The translations under genes were made by a program, and so were the position numbers. Under the pieces are notes generated by a model, which was not told where the DNA came from, made no database searches, and worked only from the letters and a program-made list of their open reading frames with translations. This document shows, in pieces, positions 1 to 7,627 of a DNA stretch of 18,140 bases; positions within the stretch are counted from its first letter, which is position 1; each line of letters starts with the position of its first letter. The DNA is from Pseudomonadota bacterium (GTDB lineage: Bacteria > Pseudomonadota > Gammaproteobacteria > Xanthomonadales > Xanthomonadaceae), in the NCBI GenBank assembly GCA_023423605.1, contig JAFAFF010000060.1, positions 1-18,140 on the forward strand, in the 5' to 3' direction.

Positions 1-105
1 GTGCTTGCCACTGGCCAGGTCCTCGCGCACGATCTGGCGGACGAAATCACGCTTCTCGGGGCTCTCGGCGGGTGTCTCGGGGCGGGCGGGGGTGTGCTCT
101 GACAT
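1..105 (-). CDS. glnS: Glutaminyl-tRNA synthetase, N-terminal fragment
   Basis: Only the first 35 codons are in the window; the gene runs off the left edge. It starts at an ATG whose complement is at 103-105. The fragment contains RDFVRQIVREDLASGKH, which closely matches the conserved start of bacterial GlnS just before the HIGH-containing Rossmann fold; in E. coli the equivalent stretch is NFIRQIIDEDLASGKH. The enzyme charges tRNA-Gln with glutamine in the cytoplasm. The residues before this stretch are rich in proline and glutamate, a variable linker in the family. It is divergent from the DUF2007 gene, so the 140-base gap between them must hold both promoters. Identification rests on this short conserved stretch, which is distinctive. 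Confidence 0.88.
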   Translation of the reverse strand, partial: MSEHTPARPETPAESPEKRDFVRQIVREDLASGKH

Positions 106-153
106 GGTGCGGCGACAGTGGGAGGCAGAAAGACCGCCAGTCTAGCGTGTACG

Positions 154-167
154 GGGCAGGCCTGCCC
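154..167. repeat. 14-bp perfect palindrome in the glnS / DUF2007 divergent gap
   Basis: GGGCAGGCCTGCCC is a perfect palindrome about midway between the divergent starts of glnS (105) and the DUF2007 gene (246). It could be an operator for a dimeric regulator or a chance GC-rich palindrome. I do not recognise the regulator. Confidence 0.3.
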
Positions 168-214
168 GACGGTGCGGGCGCGAGATCCCATTCCCGACGT
201 TCATCCTCCGGGCG

Positions 215-220
215 TATGCT
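215..220 (+). promoter_or_regulatory. Possible -10 element for the DUF2007-msrA pair
   Basis: TATGCT matches the sigma-70 -10 consensus at four of six positions and lies 25 bases before the DUF2007 start codon. A poor -35 candidate (TTCCCG, 191-196) stands 18 bases upstream. This is weak evidence. Confidence 0.2.
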
Positions 221-245
221 GGACGCCAGACCCGAGGAGCCGCCC

Positions 246-509
246 ATGCACATCGTGTACAAGGCCGACAATCTGTTCGACGCCCACCTGGTCAAGCATG
301 CCCTGGAAGATGCCGGCATCCCCGCCTTCGTGTTCGGCGAATCACTGTTGGGAGGCATGGGCGAGCTGCCGCTGTTCGGCGTGTTGAGGGTGGGCGTGCC
401 GGATGCGGCGCGGCCGCAGGCGGAAGATATCGTCGCTGCGCTGGACTTGGGCCAGGCGCCGGACGGCCCCATTTCCGATGTAGACGATTGGGCCGGACAG
501 CCGGCGTAG
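246..509 (+). CDS. DUF2007 family small protein
   Basis: An 87-residue protein with no recognised catalytic motif. It starts MHIVYKADNLFDAHLVKHAL and continues with GIPAFVFGESLLGGMGELP, the pattern of DUF2007 (sometimes called putative prokaryotic signal-transducing protein). That family has a small ferredoxin-like alpha-beta fold, the second strand following the A-L-E-x-A-G-I-P turn. The function is unknown. The reading frame opens at 72, but the ATG at 246 is preferred because GAGGAG (234-239) sits six bases before it and the family similarity begins there. Its stop codon (507-509) is embedded in the Shine-Dalgarno sequence of msrA, so the two genes are surely co-transcribed and probably translationally coupled. 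The C-terminal tail is acidic and ends in ...WAGQPA. Confidence 0.85.
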   Translation: MHIVYKADNLFDAHLVKHALEDAGIPAFVFGESLLGGMGELPLFGVLRVGVPDAARPQAEDIVAALDLGQAPDGPISDVDDWAGQPA

Positions 510-518
510 GAGCACAGC

Positions 519-1186
<668 letters not shown>

Positions 1187-1190
<4 letters not shown>

Positions 1191-1247
1191 AGCGGGGCTC
1201 TGCCCCGCTGCGCGCTGGGCCTTGAGCCGGGCAGAGCCGGGCTCCAC
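1187..1247. repeat. Inverted SMAG-type REP dimer, first copy
   Basis: Two REP units face outward. The left unit (1187-1209, plus) is GTAG followed by an 8-bp stem AGCGGGGC / GCCCCGCT around TCT. The right unit (1225-1247, minus) has head GTGG and a related stem built on AGCC...GGCT with one internal mismatch. The GTAG head, the imperfect or perfect palindrome and the dimer arrangement fit the SMAG repeats of Stenotrophomonas. The head of the left unit overlaps the msrA stop codon (1188-1190). The hairpins can act as a bidirectional stop for the convergent msrA and tal transcripts. Confidence 0.8.
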
Positions 1248-1263
1248 GAGAGCTTCCGGCCGG

Positions 1264-1324
1264 GTAGAGCGGGGCTCTGCCCCGCTGGGCGATGAGCCTT
1301 CAGCCGGGCAGAGCCCGGCTCTAC
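1264..1324. repeat. Inverted SMAG-type REP dimer, second copy
   Basis: The left unit (1264-1286, plus) is identical over its 23 bases to the left unit of the preceding dimer. The right unit (1302-1324, minus) has a GTAG head and a perfect stem AGCCGGGC / GCCCGGCT around TCT. The dimer length and the outward orientation of the heads repeat those of the first dimer, so the pair looks like a tandem duplication of a dimer with later drift. It ends 20 bases from the tal stop codon. Confidence 0.82.
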
Positions 1325-1344
1325 GAGAGCTCTCGGACGTTCGC

Positions 1345-2304
1345 TTACAGTTCCGCGCGGATGCGCGCCCGCAGCGCTTCCAGGTCCTTGGCGAAGGCGT
1401 CGATGCCGGTGGCCAGTTTCTCGGTCGCCATGGCATCAGCGGCCAGGTCTGCCGCGAAGCGCGCTGCGTCGATCGGCGGTGCAGCAGTCGCTTCCACGCT
1501 CCCCGCCACCAGCCTGCGCGGCAGCTCGCCGTGTTCGGCGTCCAGCTTTTCCAGCAGGTCCGGCGAAATCGTCAGGCGGTCGCAACCGGCCAGCGCCTCG
1601 ATCTGCGCGGTCGAACGGAACGAAGCACCCATCACCACCGTCGGCGAACCACGGCGCTTGAACTCCTCGTATACCCCGCGCACGAACTGCACGCCAGGGT
1701 CTTCCTCGATGCTGGCCGGTGCCTGGCCGTTGGCGACATACCAGTCCAGGATGCGGCCCACGAACGGTGAAATGAGGAACGCGCCGGCTTCGCTGCAGGC
1801 CAGTGCCTGGGTGCGGTTGAAGATCAGCGTCAGGTTGCAGTCGATGCCTTCGGCCTGCAGCACGCGCGCCGCTTCCACGCCTTCCCAGGTGGCGGCGATC
1901 TTGATCAGTACCTTGTCGCGCGGCACCCCCGCATCGGCGTACATCTGGATGAACTGGCGGGCCTTGGCCACCGTGGCGGCGGTGTCATGGCCCAGGTCGG
2001 CATCCACCTCGGTGGACACGCGGCCCGGCACCAGCGTGCTGAGCAGGCTGCCCACGCCGATGGTCAGACGATCGGCCACGGCGTTGACCACGGCTTCACG
2101 GTCGCCACCCTGCTGGCGGCCCCAGGCCAGTTCGCGTTCGATCAGCTCGGCATACACCGGCAGGTCCAGCGCCTTCTTCACCAGGGTCGGGTTGGTGGTG
2201 CAGTCCACCGGCTTCAGGCGCTGGATCGCCTCGTAGTCGCCGGTATCGGCCACCACCACGGACAGTTCGCGCAGCTGGGACAGTTTGGACGGGGTCGTGC
2301 TCAT
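1345..2304 (-). CDS. tal: Transaldolase
   Basis: A 319-residue cytoplasmic enzyme of the non-oxidative pentose phosphate pathway. It moves a dihydroxyacetone unit from sedoheptulose-7-phosphate to glyceraldehyde-3-phosphate. It matches E. coli TalB along its whole length with an offset of three residues. The Schiff-base lysine is Lys135 in [12 protein letters not shown]; Asp20 (VVVADTGD), Asn38 (DCTTNPTLV) and Glu99 (GRVSTEVD) correspond to TalB Asp17, Asn35 and Glu96. The phosphate-binding region VVMGASFR and [10 protein letters not shown] are intact. The start ATG (2302-2304) has GGAG five bases upstream. It follows rnk on the same strand with a gap of 57 bases and no clear terminator between them, so co-transcription is possible. 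Its 3' end meets msrA across the SMAG repeats. Confidence 0.97.
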   Translation of the reverse strand: MSTTPSKLSQLRELSVVVADTGDYEAIQRLKPVDCTTNPTLVKKALDLPVYAELIERELAWGRQQGGDREAVVNAVADRLTIGVGSLLSTLVPGRVSTEVDADLGHDTAATVAKARQFIQMYADAGVPRDKVLIKIAATWEGVEAARVLQAEGIDCNLTLIFNRTQALACSEAGAFLISPFVGRILDWYVANGQAPASIEEDPGVQFVRGVYEEFKRRGSPTVVMGASFRSTAQIEALAGCDRLTISPDLLEKLDAEHGELPRRLVAGSVEATAAPPIDAARFAADLAADAMATEKLATGIDAFAKDLEALRARIRAEL

Positions 2305-2361
2305 TGCAGCTCCATGTTGCGTGGCGCGCAGGCTGCGCGGCCAGGTTCACGGGACGCGCGT

Positions 2362-2766
2362 TCAGGCGCGGGCGTTGTGGACCGCGGTGACGCGCAGCTT
2401 CAGCCTGCGGCCGCCGGGGGCATCCCAGTCTATGCTCTGGCCGACCGACAGGCCCAGCAGGGCGCTGCCCACCGGAGCCAGCACCGACACGCGGCCCTGG
2501 TCGACATCGGCTTCGCGTGGGTATACGAGGGTCAGCACGTGCTTTTCGCCGGTGACGTCATCTTCGCATTCCACCCGCGAATGCATCATCACGATGCCGT
2601 CGGGAATCTGGTCCGGCGCCAGCACGGTGGCCCGGTTGAGTTCGTCGGCCAGCGCGAGCGCGGCCGGGGTCTTGCTTACGGCAGGCGATTCGAGCATGGC
2701 GTCCAGGCGATCCATGTCGTGGCTTGAAACAATGATGGACGGCGGCAAGCCGCTGGAGGTGGTCAT
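2362..2766 (-). CDS. rnk: Nucleoside diphosphate kinase regulator (GreA/GreB-like C-domain)
   Basis: A 134-residue protein resembling E. coli Rnk from end to end: IIVSSHDMDRLDAMLE, ALADELNRA, VMMHSRVECED, TLVYPREAD, VSVLAPVGSALLGLSVGQSIDW. Rnk proteins share the C-terminal FKBP-like domain of GreA/GreB and bind RNA polymerase, but the N-terminal coiled-coil finger is very short, so they do not stimulate transcript cleavage. E. coli rnk was found as a regulator of nucleoside diphosphate kinase levels. The ATG at 2766 is chosen because Rnk similarity begins there and AAGGA (2775-2779) lies eight bases upstream; the open frame extends further to 3045, but that part overlaps oxyR and has no family similarity. 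A complete terminator hairpin stands 28 bases in front of the start, which is unusual (see findings). Confidence 0.9.
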   Translation of the reverse strand: MTTSSGLPPSIIVSSHDMDRLDAMLESPAVSKTPAALALADELNRATVLAPDQIPDGIVMMHSRVECEDDVTGEKHVLTLVYPREADVDQGRVSVLAPVGSALLGLSVGQSIDWDAPGGRRLKLRVTAVHNARA

Positions 2767-2794
2767 GTAGAGAGTCCTTGGGTTGGGGCCATGC

Positions 2795-2820
2795 AAAAGG
2801 CGGCGCCAGATGGCACCGCC
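2795..2820 (-). terminator. Rho-independent terminator between oxyR and rnk
   Basis: Read on the minus strand, GGCGGTGCC, a four-base loop ATCT, and GGCGCCGCC form a 9-bp stem (one G-T pair) followed directly by TTTT. This is the most convincing intrinsic terminator in the window. It would end the ahpF-oxyR transcript, yet it lies 28 bases upstream of the rnk start codon and so probably also lies inside the rnk leader. Confidence 0.7.
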
Positions 2821-2858
2821 TGCTTCTATTGTGGGGACAAACCGCGCCGGAATCGAGT

Positions 2859-2885
2859 CGCCCCGCAGCATGGGGCCGCGGGGCG
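2859..2885 (-). terminator. GC-rich hairpin just after oxyR
   Basis: A perfect 8-bp stem, CGCCCCGC (2859-2866) with GCGGGGCG (2878-2885), around an 11-base loop, beginning 12 bases after the oxyR stop. It has no T run on the minus strand, so it may protect the mRNA 3' end or assist the stronger terminator that follows. Confidence 0.4.
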
Positions 2886-2897
2886 TTGGGCTGCAGC

Positions 2898-3863
2898 TCA
2901 GCGTGCCGCGCCCAGGGTGCCGCTGGTTGCCGTGGTCGACGGTGGCAGGGGGGCTTCCTCCAGCGTGAAAAGCGCATCGGGCAGTCGCTTGAACTGCTCG
3001 GCCAGCTGCAGCAGGAAACCGCCCATGGCCGAACTGCGACGCCATGCCATGGCAATGCGCCGGCTCGGCCGTCCTTCACCCACCAGGTCCAGCAGGTGGA
3101 TGTTTTCCGAACGCGGCACCGGTGGCTTCACCGACAGGGTCGGCATCAAGGTCATGCCGACATCGGCGGCCACCATCTGCCGCAGCGTTTCCAGGCTGGT
3201 GGCGCGGAACTCGGATTTCTCGTTCGCGCCGAACAGGCGGCACACCTCCAGCGCCTGGTCGCGCAGGCAATGCCCGTCTTCCAGCAGCAGCAGCCGCTGC
3301 GCGGAAAGCTCCTGCACATCCAGGTGCTGGCGGCTGGCCAGAGGGTTCTGTCCCGAAACCGCCAGCAGGAAGGGTTCCTCGAACAGGAACTCGGCATGCA
3401 GCTGGTCATCCACGATCGGCAGCGCCAGCAAGGCGGCGTCCAGCTTGCCTTCGCGCAGCCGGGCCAGCAGCACATCGCTCTTTTCTTCCACCAGCAGCAG
3501 TTCCAGGTGCGGGAACCGCTCGCGGATGCGCGGGATCACATGCGGTAGCAGGTAAGGTCCCAGGGTGGGGAAGATGCCCAGGCGCACCGCCCCCGCTTCC
3601 GGGTCGCGGCTGCGACGGGCAGCTTCCTTCATCTGTTCCACTTCAGCCACGATCACGCGCGCGCGCGCTGCCGCGTCCTGCCCGGCGGGCGTCAGCATCA
3701 CTTTGCGCGGCGCTCGTTCCACCAGCGGCAGCCCCAGCTCTTCTTCCAGCTTGCGGATCTGGGTGGAGAGTGTGGGCTGGCTGACGAAGCAGGCGGCGGC
3801 GGCCTTGCCGAAGTGACGATGTTCGGCCAAGGCCACCAGGTACTTCAGATCACGTAGGTTCAT
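2898..3863 (-). CDS. oxyR: Peroxide-sensing LysR-type regulator OxyR
   Basis: A 321-residue LysR-family regulator. Residues 1-60 form the winged helix-turn-helix (MNLRDLKYLVALAEHRHFGKA; CFVSQPTLSTQIRKLEEELG). The rest is the sensing domain. The peroxide-reactive Cys199 and its disulfide partner Cys208 are at exactly the E. coli OxyR positions, in LLLLEDGHCLRDQALEVC; Thr100 (FPTLGPYLLPHVIP) and ATSLETLRQMVAA are also kept. The C-terminus is longer than in E. coli, with a Pro/Thr/Ser-rich tail. The start ATG (3861-3863) has GAGG seven bases upstream. It follows ahpF by 86 bases with only a weak hairpin between, fitting the ahpF-oxyR co-transcription described for Xanthomonas. Peroxide forms the disulfide and switches OxyR to activate ahpC; likely sites are seen at 6412-6444. 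Confidence 0.97.
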   Translation of the reverse strand: MNLRDLKYLVALAEHRHFGKAAAACFVSQPTLSTQIRKLEEELGLPLVERAPRKVMLTPAGQDAAARARVIVAEVEQMKEAARRSRDPEAGAVRLGIFPTLGPYLLPHVIPRIRERFPHLELLLVEEKSDVLLARLREGKLDAALLALPIVDDQLHAEFLFEEPFLLAVSGQNPLASRQHLDVQELSAQRLLLLEDGHCLRDQALEVCRLFGANEKSEFRATSLETLRQMVAADVGMTLMPTLSVKPPVPRSENIHLLDLVGEGRPSRRIAMAWRRSSAMGGFLLQLAEQFKRLPDALFTLEEAPLPPSTTATSGTLGAAR

Positions 3864-3924
3864 CCTGAGACCTCAATGGGTAATGGACCGGGTGACGGCG
3901 TGGCTTACCCAGCGGACATGAGAC

Positions 3925-3944
3925 GTTCCCGATGACCAGGGAAC
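3925..3944 (-). other. Weak hairpin between ahpF and oxyR
   Basis: GTTCCC and GGGAAC form a 6-bp stem around eight bases, starting six bases after the ahpF stop. No T run follows, so partial read-through into oxyR is expected. Confidence 0.3.
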
Positions 3945-3949
3945 CTGTG

Positions 3950-5542
3950 TCAGGCAGCTTCGGCGACAGCGCCGCTGCTCTTGGTCACGGACGAACGGAT
4001 CAGGTGGTCGAAAGCACTCAGTGCGGCCGTCGACCCGGCGCCCATGGCGATGATGATCTGCTTGTACGGTACGGTCGTGCAATCGCCGGCTGCAAACACG
4101 CCGGGGAGATTGGTCTGGCCACGATCATCGACGACGATTTCACCGCGCGGCGAGAGGGTGATGGCGTCAGCCAGCCACTCGGTATTGGGCAGCAGTCCGA
4201 TCTGCACGAAAACGCCTTCCAGTTCCACGCGGTGCGAATCGCCCCCCACGCGGTCGGTGTAGACCAGGCCGGTCACCTTCTGGCCATCGCCGAGCACTTC
4301 GGTGGTCTGCGCGCTGGTCAGCACGGTCACGTTGGCCAGGCTGCGCAGCTTCTTCTGCAGCACGTCGTCGGCGCGCAGCACGGCGTCGAATTCGATCAGC
4401 GTGACATGCGCCACCAGCCCGGCCAGGTCGATGGCTGCTTCCACGCCGGAGTTGCCGCCGCCCACCACCGCCACGCGCTTGCCCTTGAACAGCGGGCCAT
4501 CGCAGTGCGGACAGTACGCCACGCCCTTGTTGCGGTACTGGTCTTCACCGGGCACGTTCATCTGCCGCCAGCGTGCGCCGGTGGACAGGATGACCGAGCG
4601 CGATTTCAGCACCGCGCCGTTTTCCAGCCGCACCTGCACCAGGCCATCCTCGCCGGCCGGCACCAGGCCGGTCGCGCGCTGCAGGTTCATGATGTCCACG
4701 TCGTATTCGCGCACGTGCTGTTCAAGCGCCGTCGCCAGCTTCGGGCCTTCGGTTTCCTTCACCGAGATGAAGTTCTCGATCGCCATGGTATCCAGCACCT
4801 GGCCACCGAAACGTTCGGCTGCCACGCCGGTGCGGATGCCCTTGCGCGCAGCATAGATGGCAGCAGCGGCACCGGCCGGTCCACCGCCGACCACCAGCAC
4901 GTCGAAGGCGTCCTTGGCGGCGATCTTCTCGGCATCGCGCTTGCTGGCGTTGGTGTCCAGCCTGGCGACGATCTGCTCCAGGGTCATGCGGCCCTGGTCG
5001 AACAGTTCGCCGTTGAGGTACACGGTCGGCACGGACATGATCTGGCGCTGCTCGACCTCGTCCTGGAACAACGCACCATCGATGGCCACGTGCCGGATGC
5101 GCGGGTTGAGCACGGCGGCCAGGTTCAGCGCCTGCACGACATCCGGGCAGTTCTGGCACGACAGCGAGAAATACGTTTCGAACCTGAACTCACCTTCCAG
5201 GTTGCGCACCTGCTCGATCAGCTCGGCGGTGGCCTTGGAGGGGTGTCCACCCACCTGCAGCAGCGCCAGCACCAGCGAGGTGAACTCGTGGCCCATCGGC
5301 AGGCCGGCGAAGGTGAGGTGGATGTCCTGGCCCGGCGTGCCCAGGTCGAAGGATGGCACCCGGCCGCTGCCATCGCGCAGCACCTGCAGGCTGATCTGGT
5401 CGGACAGGCTGTCCAGCGTCTGCAGCAGCTCCAGCATTTCCTGCGAACGGGCGCCGTCGTCGGCGTGCGCGGTGATCTGGATCGGGCGCGTCACGCGCTC
5501 CAGGTAAGTCTTCAGCTGCGACTGCAGGTTGGCATCCAACAT
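3950..5542 (-). CDS. ahpF: Alkyl hydroperoxide reductase flavoprotein subunit AhpF
   Basis: A 530-residue NADH-dependent FAD enzyme that re-reduces AhpC. The N-terminal double thioredoxin-fold domain carries the active CxxC Cys129-Cys132 ([15 protein letters not shown]). The thioredoxin-reductase-like part has the FAD fingerprint [12 protein letters not shown] (217-228), the redox pair Cys344-Cys347 in [14 protein letters not shown], the NADH site [12 protein letters not shown] (359-370) and the closing FAD motif [14 protein letters not shown]. It matches Salmonella/E. coli AhpF over its full length. Two ATGs compete, at 5548 and 5542. AGGAG directly touches the first but is six bases from the second, and similarity to E. 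coli AhpF starts at MLDAN, so 5542 is chosen. It is separated from ahpC by a 231-base hairpin-rich gap and followed by oxyR. Confidence 0.97.
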   Translation of the reverse strand: MLDANLQSQLKTYLERVTRPIQITAHADDGARSQEMLELLQTLDSLSDQISLQVLRDGSGRVPSFDLGTPGQDIHLTFAGLPMGHEFTSLVLALLQVGGHPSKATAELIEQVRNLEGEFRFETYFSLSCQNCPDVVQALNLAAVLNPRIRHVAIDGALFQDEVEQRQIMSVPTVYLNGELFDQGRMTLEQIVARLDTNASKRDAEKIAAKDAFDVLVVGGGPAGAAAAIYAARKGIRTGVAAERFGGQVLDTMAIENFISVKETEGPKLATALEQHVREYDVDIMNLQRATGLVPAGEDGLVQVRLENGAVLKSRSVILSTGARWRQMNVPGEDQYRNKGVAYCPHCDGPLFKGKRVAVVGGGNSGVEAAIDLAGLVAHVTLIEFDAVLRADDVLQKKLRSLANVTVLTSAQTTEVLGDGQKVTGLVYTDRVGGDSHRVELEGVFVQIGLLPNTEWLADAITLSPRGEIVVDDRGQTNLPGVFAAGDCTTVPYKQIIIAMGAGSTAALSAFDHLIRSSVTKSSGAVAEAA

Positions 5543-5593
5543 GGTCATCTCCTGGGCAGGTTCCCGGAATACGGGCAAACAGGGGGCGTGGCG

Positions 5594-5612
5594 CCGCTAC
5601 CGAGCGTAGCGG
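5594..5612 (-). other. Hairpin upstream of ahpF
   Basis: A perfect 7-bp stem CCGCTAC / GTAGCGG around a five-base loop, 52 bases before the ahpF start. It may be part of the ahpF leader. The GTAG in the second arm recalls REP heads, but the palindrome is different. Confidence 0.35.
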
Positions 5613-5626
5613 ACCAACGGGGGGTA

Positions 5627-5704
5627 GGGGTGAACCGAAGACGGCCGGGCGGGGACAGGCTGGCTGGCAGACGCTGGCTGGCATGACCGGCTTGGGTTCA
5701 CCCC
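5627..5704. repeat. Long-range inverted repeat in the ahpC-ahpF gap
   Basis: GGGGTGAACCGAAG (5627-5640) is matched in inverted form at 5691-5704 with one mismatch in 14, enclosing 50 bases. Inside are two direct copies of GCTGGCTGGCA (5659-5669 and 5673-5683). The arms could close a large stem in the ahpCF RNA or serve as a protein-binding dyad. Confidence 0.45.
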
Positions 5705-5707
5705 CAC

Positions 5708-5723
5708 GCCCGCAGCAGCGGGC
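5708..5723 (-). other. Hairpin in the ahpC-ahpF gap
   Basis: A perfect 6-bp stem GCCCGC / GCGGGC with a four-base loop (TGCT on the minus strand). No T run follows. It is one of several structures between ahpC and ahpF that could limit read-through or stabilise the ahpC message. Confidence 0.4.
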
Positions 5724-5736
5724 ATGGGAGTGGGGC

Positions 5737-5761
5737 GTGCCGCCGCGTGGGGCGACGGCAC
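5737..5761 (-). terminator. Hairpin after ahpC, possible attenuating terminator
   Basis: A 10-bp stem with one G-T pair (outer GTGCCG / CGGCAC, inner CGC / GCG) around a five-base loop, starting 12 bases after the ahpC stop codon. It lacks a T run, so it is not a textbook terminator. In Xanthomonas ahpC is reported to be transcribed largely on its own, and this hairpin may be where that transcript ends. Confidence 0.4.
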
Positions 5762-5773
5762 ATCCGGGCGGCT

Positions 5774-6334
5774 TCAGATCTTGCCGACCAGGTCCAGCGA
5801 CGGCGCCAGGGTCTTTTCGCCTTCCTTCCACTTGGCCGGGCACACTTCGCCCGGGTGGGCGGCCACGTACTGGGCGGCCTTGACCTTGCGCAGCAGTTCC
5901 TTGGCATCGCGGCCGATGCCTTCGGCGGTGATTTCCACCGACTGGATGACGCCGGCCGGATCGATGATGAAGGTACCGCGGTCAGCCAGGCCGGCCGGAC
6001 GCAGCACGTCGAAATTCTTCGAAATCACGTGGGTCGGATCGCCGATCATCGCGTACTTGATCTTGCCGATCGCATCGGAGGTGTCGTGCCACGCCTTGTG
6101 CGAGAAGTGGGTATCGGTGGACACCGAGTACACCTCCACGCCCATCTTCTGGAACTCGGCGTAGTTGTCGGCCAGGTCTTCCAGTTCGGTCGGGCACACG
6201 AAGGTGAAGTCGGCCGGGTAGAACACCACCACGGACCACTTGCCCTTCAGGTTGGCATCGGAAACCTTGATGAACTCGCCGTTCTGGTAGGCGTCGGCCT
6301 CGAACGGCAGGATTTCGGTGTTGATCACGGACAT
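5774..6334 (-). CDS. ahpC: Alkyl hydroperoxide reductase peroxidase subunit AhpC
   Basis: A 186-residue typical two-cysteine peroxiredoxin, nearly identical in length to E. coli AhpC (187). It reduces hydrogen peroxide, organic peroxides and peroxynitrite in the cytoplasm. The peroxidatic Cys47 lies in FTFVCPTE and the resolving Cys165 in [14 protein letters not shown]. The C-terminal helix ends [11 protein letters not shown], and GG(L/I)G/YF-type sensitivity motifs are typical of this subfamily. The start ATG (6332-6334) is fixed by AGAGGA six bases upstream, although the open frame reaches back to 6496 without family similarity. It is followed by ahpF on the same strand. Tandem OxyR-like boxes lie about 80-110 bases upstream, so it should be peroxide-inducible. 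Confidence 0.97.
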   Translation of the reverse strand: MSVINTEILPFEADAYQNGEFIKVSDANLKGKWSVVVFYPADFTFVCPTELEDLADNYAEFQKMGVEVYSVSTDTHFSHKAWHDTSDAIGKIKYAMIGDPTHVISKNFDVLRPAGLADRGTFIIDPAGVIQSVEITAEGIGRDAKELLRKVKAAQYVAAHPGEVCPAKWKEGEKTLAPSLDLVGKI

Positions 6335-6378
6335 GGATTTTCCTCTTTGGTGAAGGGGCGGGTGAATCGACTGGGAGT

Positions 6379-6408
6379 AGATTACCCATTTCGCATCAAT
6401 AAGGACAA
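6379..6408 (-). promoter_or_regulatory. Candidate ahpC promoter
   Basis: On the minus strand TTGTCC (6403-6408, four of six to the -35 consensus) is followed after 18 bases by TAATCT (6379-6384, three of six). Both are weak, as is usual for an activator-dependent promoter. The -35 lies three bases from the OxyR boxes, where a class of RNA-polymerase-contacting activators binds. Confidence 0.4.
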
Positions 6409-6411
6409 TCC

Positions 6412-6444
6412 ATTGATTGCATCTATTTAATAGATGGTATCTAT
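6412..6444 (-). promoter_or_regulatory. Tandem OxyR-binding motifs upstream of ahpC
   Basis: The box ATAGATGGTATCTAT (6430-6444) fits the E. coli OxyR half-site consensus ATAG-n-T-n-n-n-A-n-CTAT at every defined position and is itself a palindrome. A second box, ATTGATTGCATCTAT (6412-6426), fits with one mismatch. Both are also LysR-type T-N11-A sites. They are centred 18 bp apart, against 22 bp in the classic tetramer site. The position just upstream of the ahpC -35 supports activation of ahpC by the OxyR encoded downstream. Confidence 0.72.
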
Positions 6445-6727
6445 TGAAATGGGGTGCGACGGGACTCGAACGCCGGTCCAGCCATGGACAGGACATTAGT
6501 GCCGCAGCGGATCCGGGCGATCAGGGTGAGGGATGTCTCATAGTCAACCTTTATCCAAGAGCGCTATCGAAGCTGAACGCTCCGGCAGTGGGGGCCTCCT
6601 GTATCCGCCGCGCTGAACCGCCAACGCGCTCCAGACGCCGACAGCCCGGTGGTCAGTCCGCAGTCTCCGCGCCATCTGCGACGCATCACTTCGGTTAAGC
6701 TGCCCGGCCCTGCCGCCGGTGATCCGC
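6445..6727. other. Non-coding gap between the OxyR boxes and prmC, with a tRNA-3'-end-like fragment
   Basis: No convincing gene is seen. On the minus strand at 6451-6471 the sequence TTCGAGTCCCGTCGCACCCC looks like a tRNA T-loop, 3' half of the T-stem and acceptor end, but the 5' half of the T-stem (it would need ACGGG) and the rest of a cloverleaf are absent. The remainder has no strong promoter, repeat or terminator that I can recognise; the prmC promoter must be here or nearby. Confidence 0.35.
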
Positions 6728-7579
6728 ATGAGCGACGCTGCCGATATTTCCCTGCGCGATGCCCTGGCCGCCGCTGTGGCGCGCCTGCCCGGCGAAGAAG
6801 CCCGGCATGAAGCCGAGCACCTGCTGTTGCATGTGGTGCAGCAACCGCGCAGCTGGTTGTTCGCACATGCCACCGATGCATTGCCGGCGGCGCAGTGGCG
6901 GGCATTCAACGCGCTGCTGGAACGCCGTGCCGCGGGCGAGCCGGTGGCTTACATCACCGGCCGCCGTGGTTTCTGGACGCTGGATCTGGAGGTCGACAGG
7001 GCCACGCTGATTCCGCGCCCGGAAACCGAGCTGCTGGTCGAACTGGCGCTGCAGCGTCTGCCCACCGGCATGCCACTGCAACTGGCCGACCTGGGCACAG
7101 GCAGCGGCGCGATCGCGCTGGCGCTGGCAAGCGAGCGCCCGCAGGCCCAGGTGCTGGCGACGGATTTCAGCGCCGATGCGCTTGCCGTCGCCCGTCGCAA
7201 TGCCCTCCACCATGCGCTGGGCAACGTGCGCTTCGCCCAGGGGCCGTGGTACGCGCCGCTGGCTGGCCGGCAGTTCCATCTCATCGCCAGCAATCCGCCG
7301 TACATCGCCGCTGGTGATCCACACCTGCGCCAGGGCGACCTGCGCTTCGAACCGGCTACCGCGCTGGCCTCGGGAGCCGATGGCCTGGACGATATCCGCC
7401 AGATCGCCAACGGTGCCGCCGCACACCTGCTGCCGGGCGGCTGGCTGCTGCTGGAACATGGCTGGGACCAGGGCCAGGCCATCGCTGCGCTGCTGCGGCA
7501 GGCCGGACTGCATGACGTGGAAACCGTGCCGGACCTGGAGCAGCGCGATCGGGTCACGCTGGGCCGGCGACCATCCTAG
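6728..7579 (+). CDS. prmC: Peptide chain release factor N5-glutamine methyltransferase
   Basis: A 283-residue SAM-dependent enzyme (PrmC/HemK) that methylates the glutamine of the GGQ motif in release factors RF1 and RF2. The N-terminal helical domain that binds the release factor covers about residues 1-75 and includes GEPVAYITG (70-78). IPRPETE (95-101) follows, then the SAM-binding motif DLGTGSG (121-127) and the catalytic NPPY (189-192), which grips the substrate glutamine. Length is normal for the family. The ATG at 6728 is used; a GTG nine bases upstream is an alternative, and GGTGA (6718-6722) is the only weak ribosome site. In many bacteria prmC follows prfA, but here it stands alone, divergent from ahpC and followed after 48 bases by pip. 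Confidence 0.95.
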   Translation: MSDAADISLRDALAAAVARLPGEEARHEAEHLLLHVVQQPRSWLFAHATDALPAAQWRAFNALLERRAAGEPVAYITGRRGFWTLDLEVDRATLIPRPETELLVELALQRLPTGMPLQLADLGTGSGAIALALASERPQAQVLATDFSADALAVARRNALHHALGNVRFAQGPWYAPLAGRQFHLIASNPPYIAAGDPHLRQGDLRFEPATALASGADGLDDIRQIANGAAAHLLPGGWLLLEHGWDQGQAIAALLRQAGLHDVETVPDLEQRDRVTLGRRPS

Positions 7580-7627
7580 AATGGGGGTTCTCCTGCCACG
7601 GCAGGGCACCATCATGGAGCCGCACGC

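Noticed and set aside
5606..5612. A REP unit in the ahpC-ahpF gap because of its GTAG
   Set aside because: The GTAG is part of the stem, not a head in front of a palindrome, and the stem is unlike the SMAG units elsewhere in the window.
3932..5686. A 584-codon open frame on the plus strand
   Set aside because: It lies wholly opposite ahpF, is rich in His, Gln and Arg, has no recognisable domain, and is the usual antisense shadow of a GC-rich gene.
6441..6560. A tRNA or tmRNA gene on the minus strand
   Set aside because: Only a T-loop and acceptor-like end can be found. The T-stem does not pair with a normal seven-base loop, and no matching 5' acceptor strand, D-arm or anticodon arm is present.
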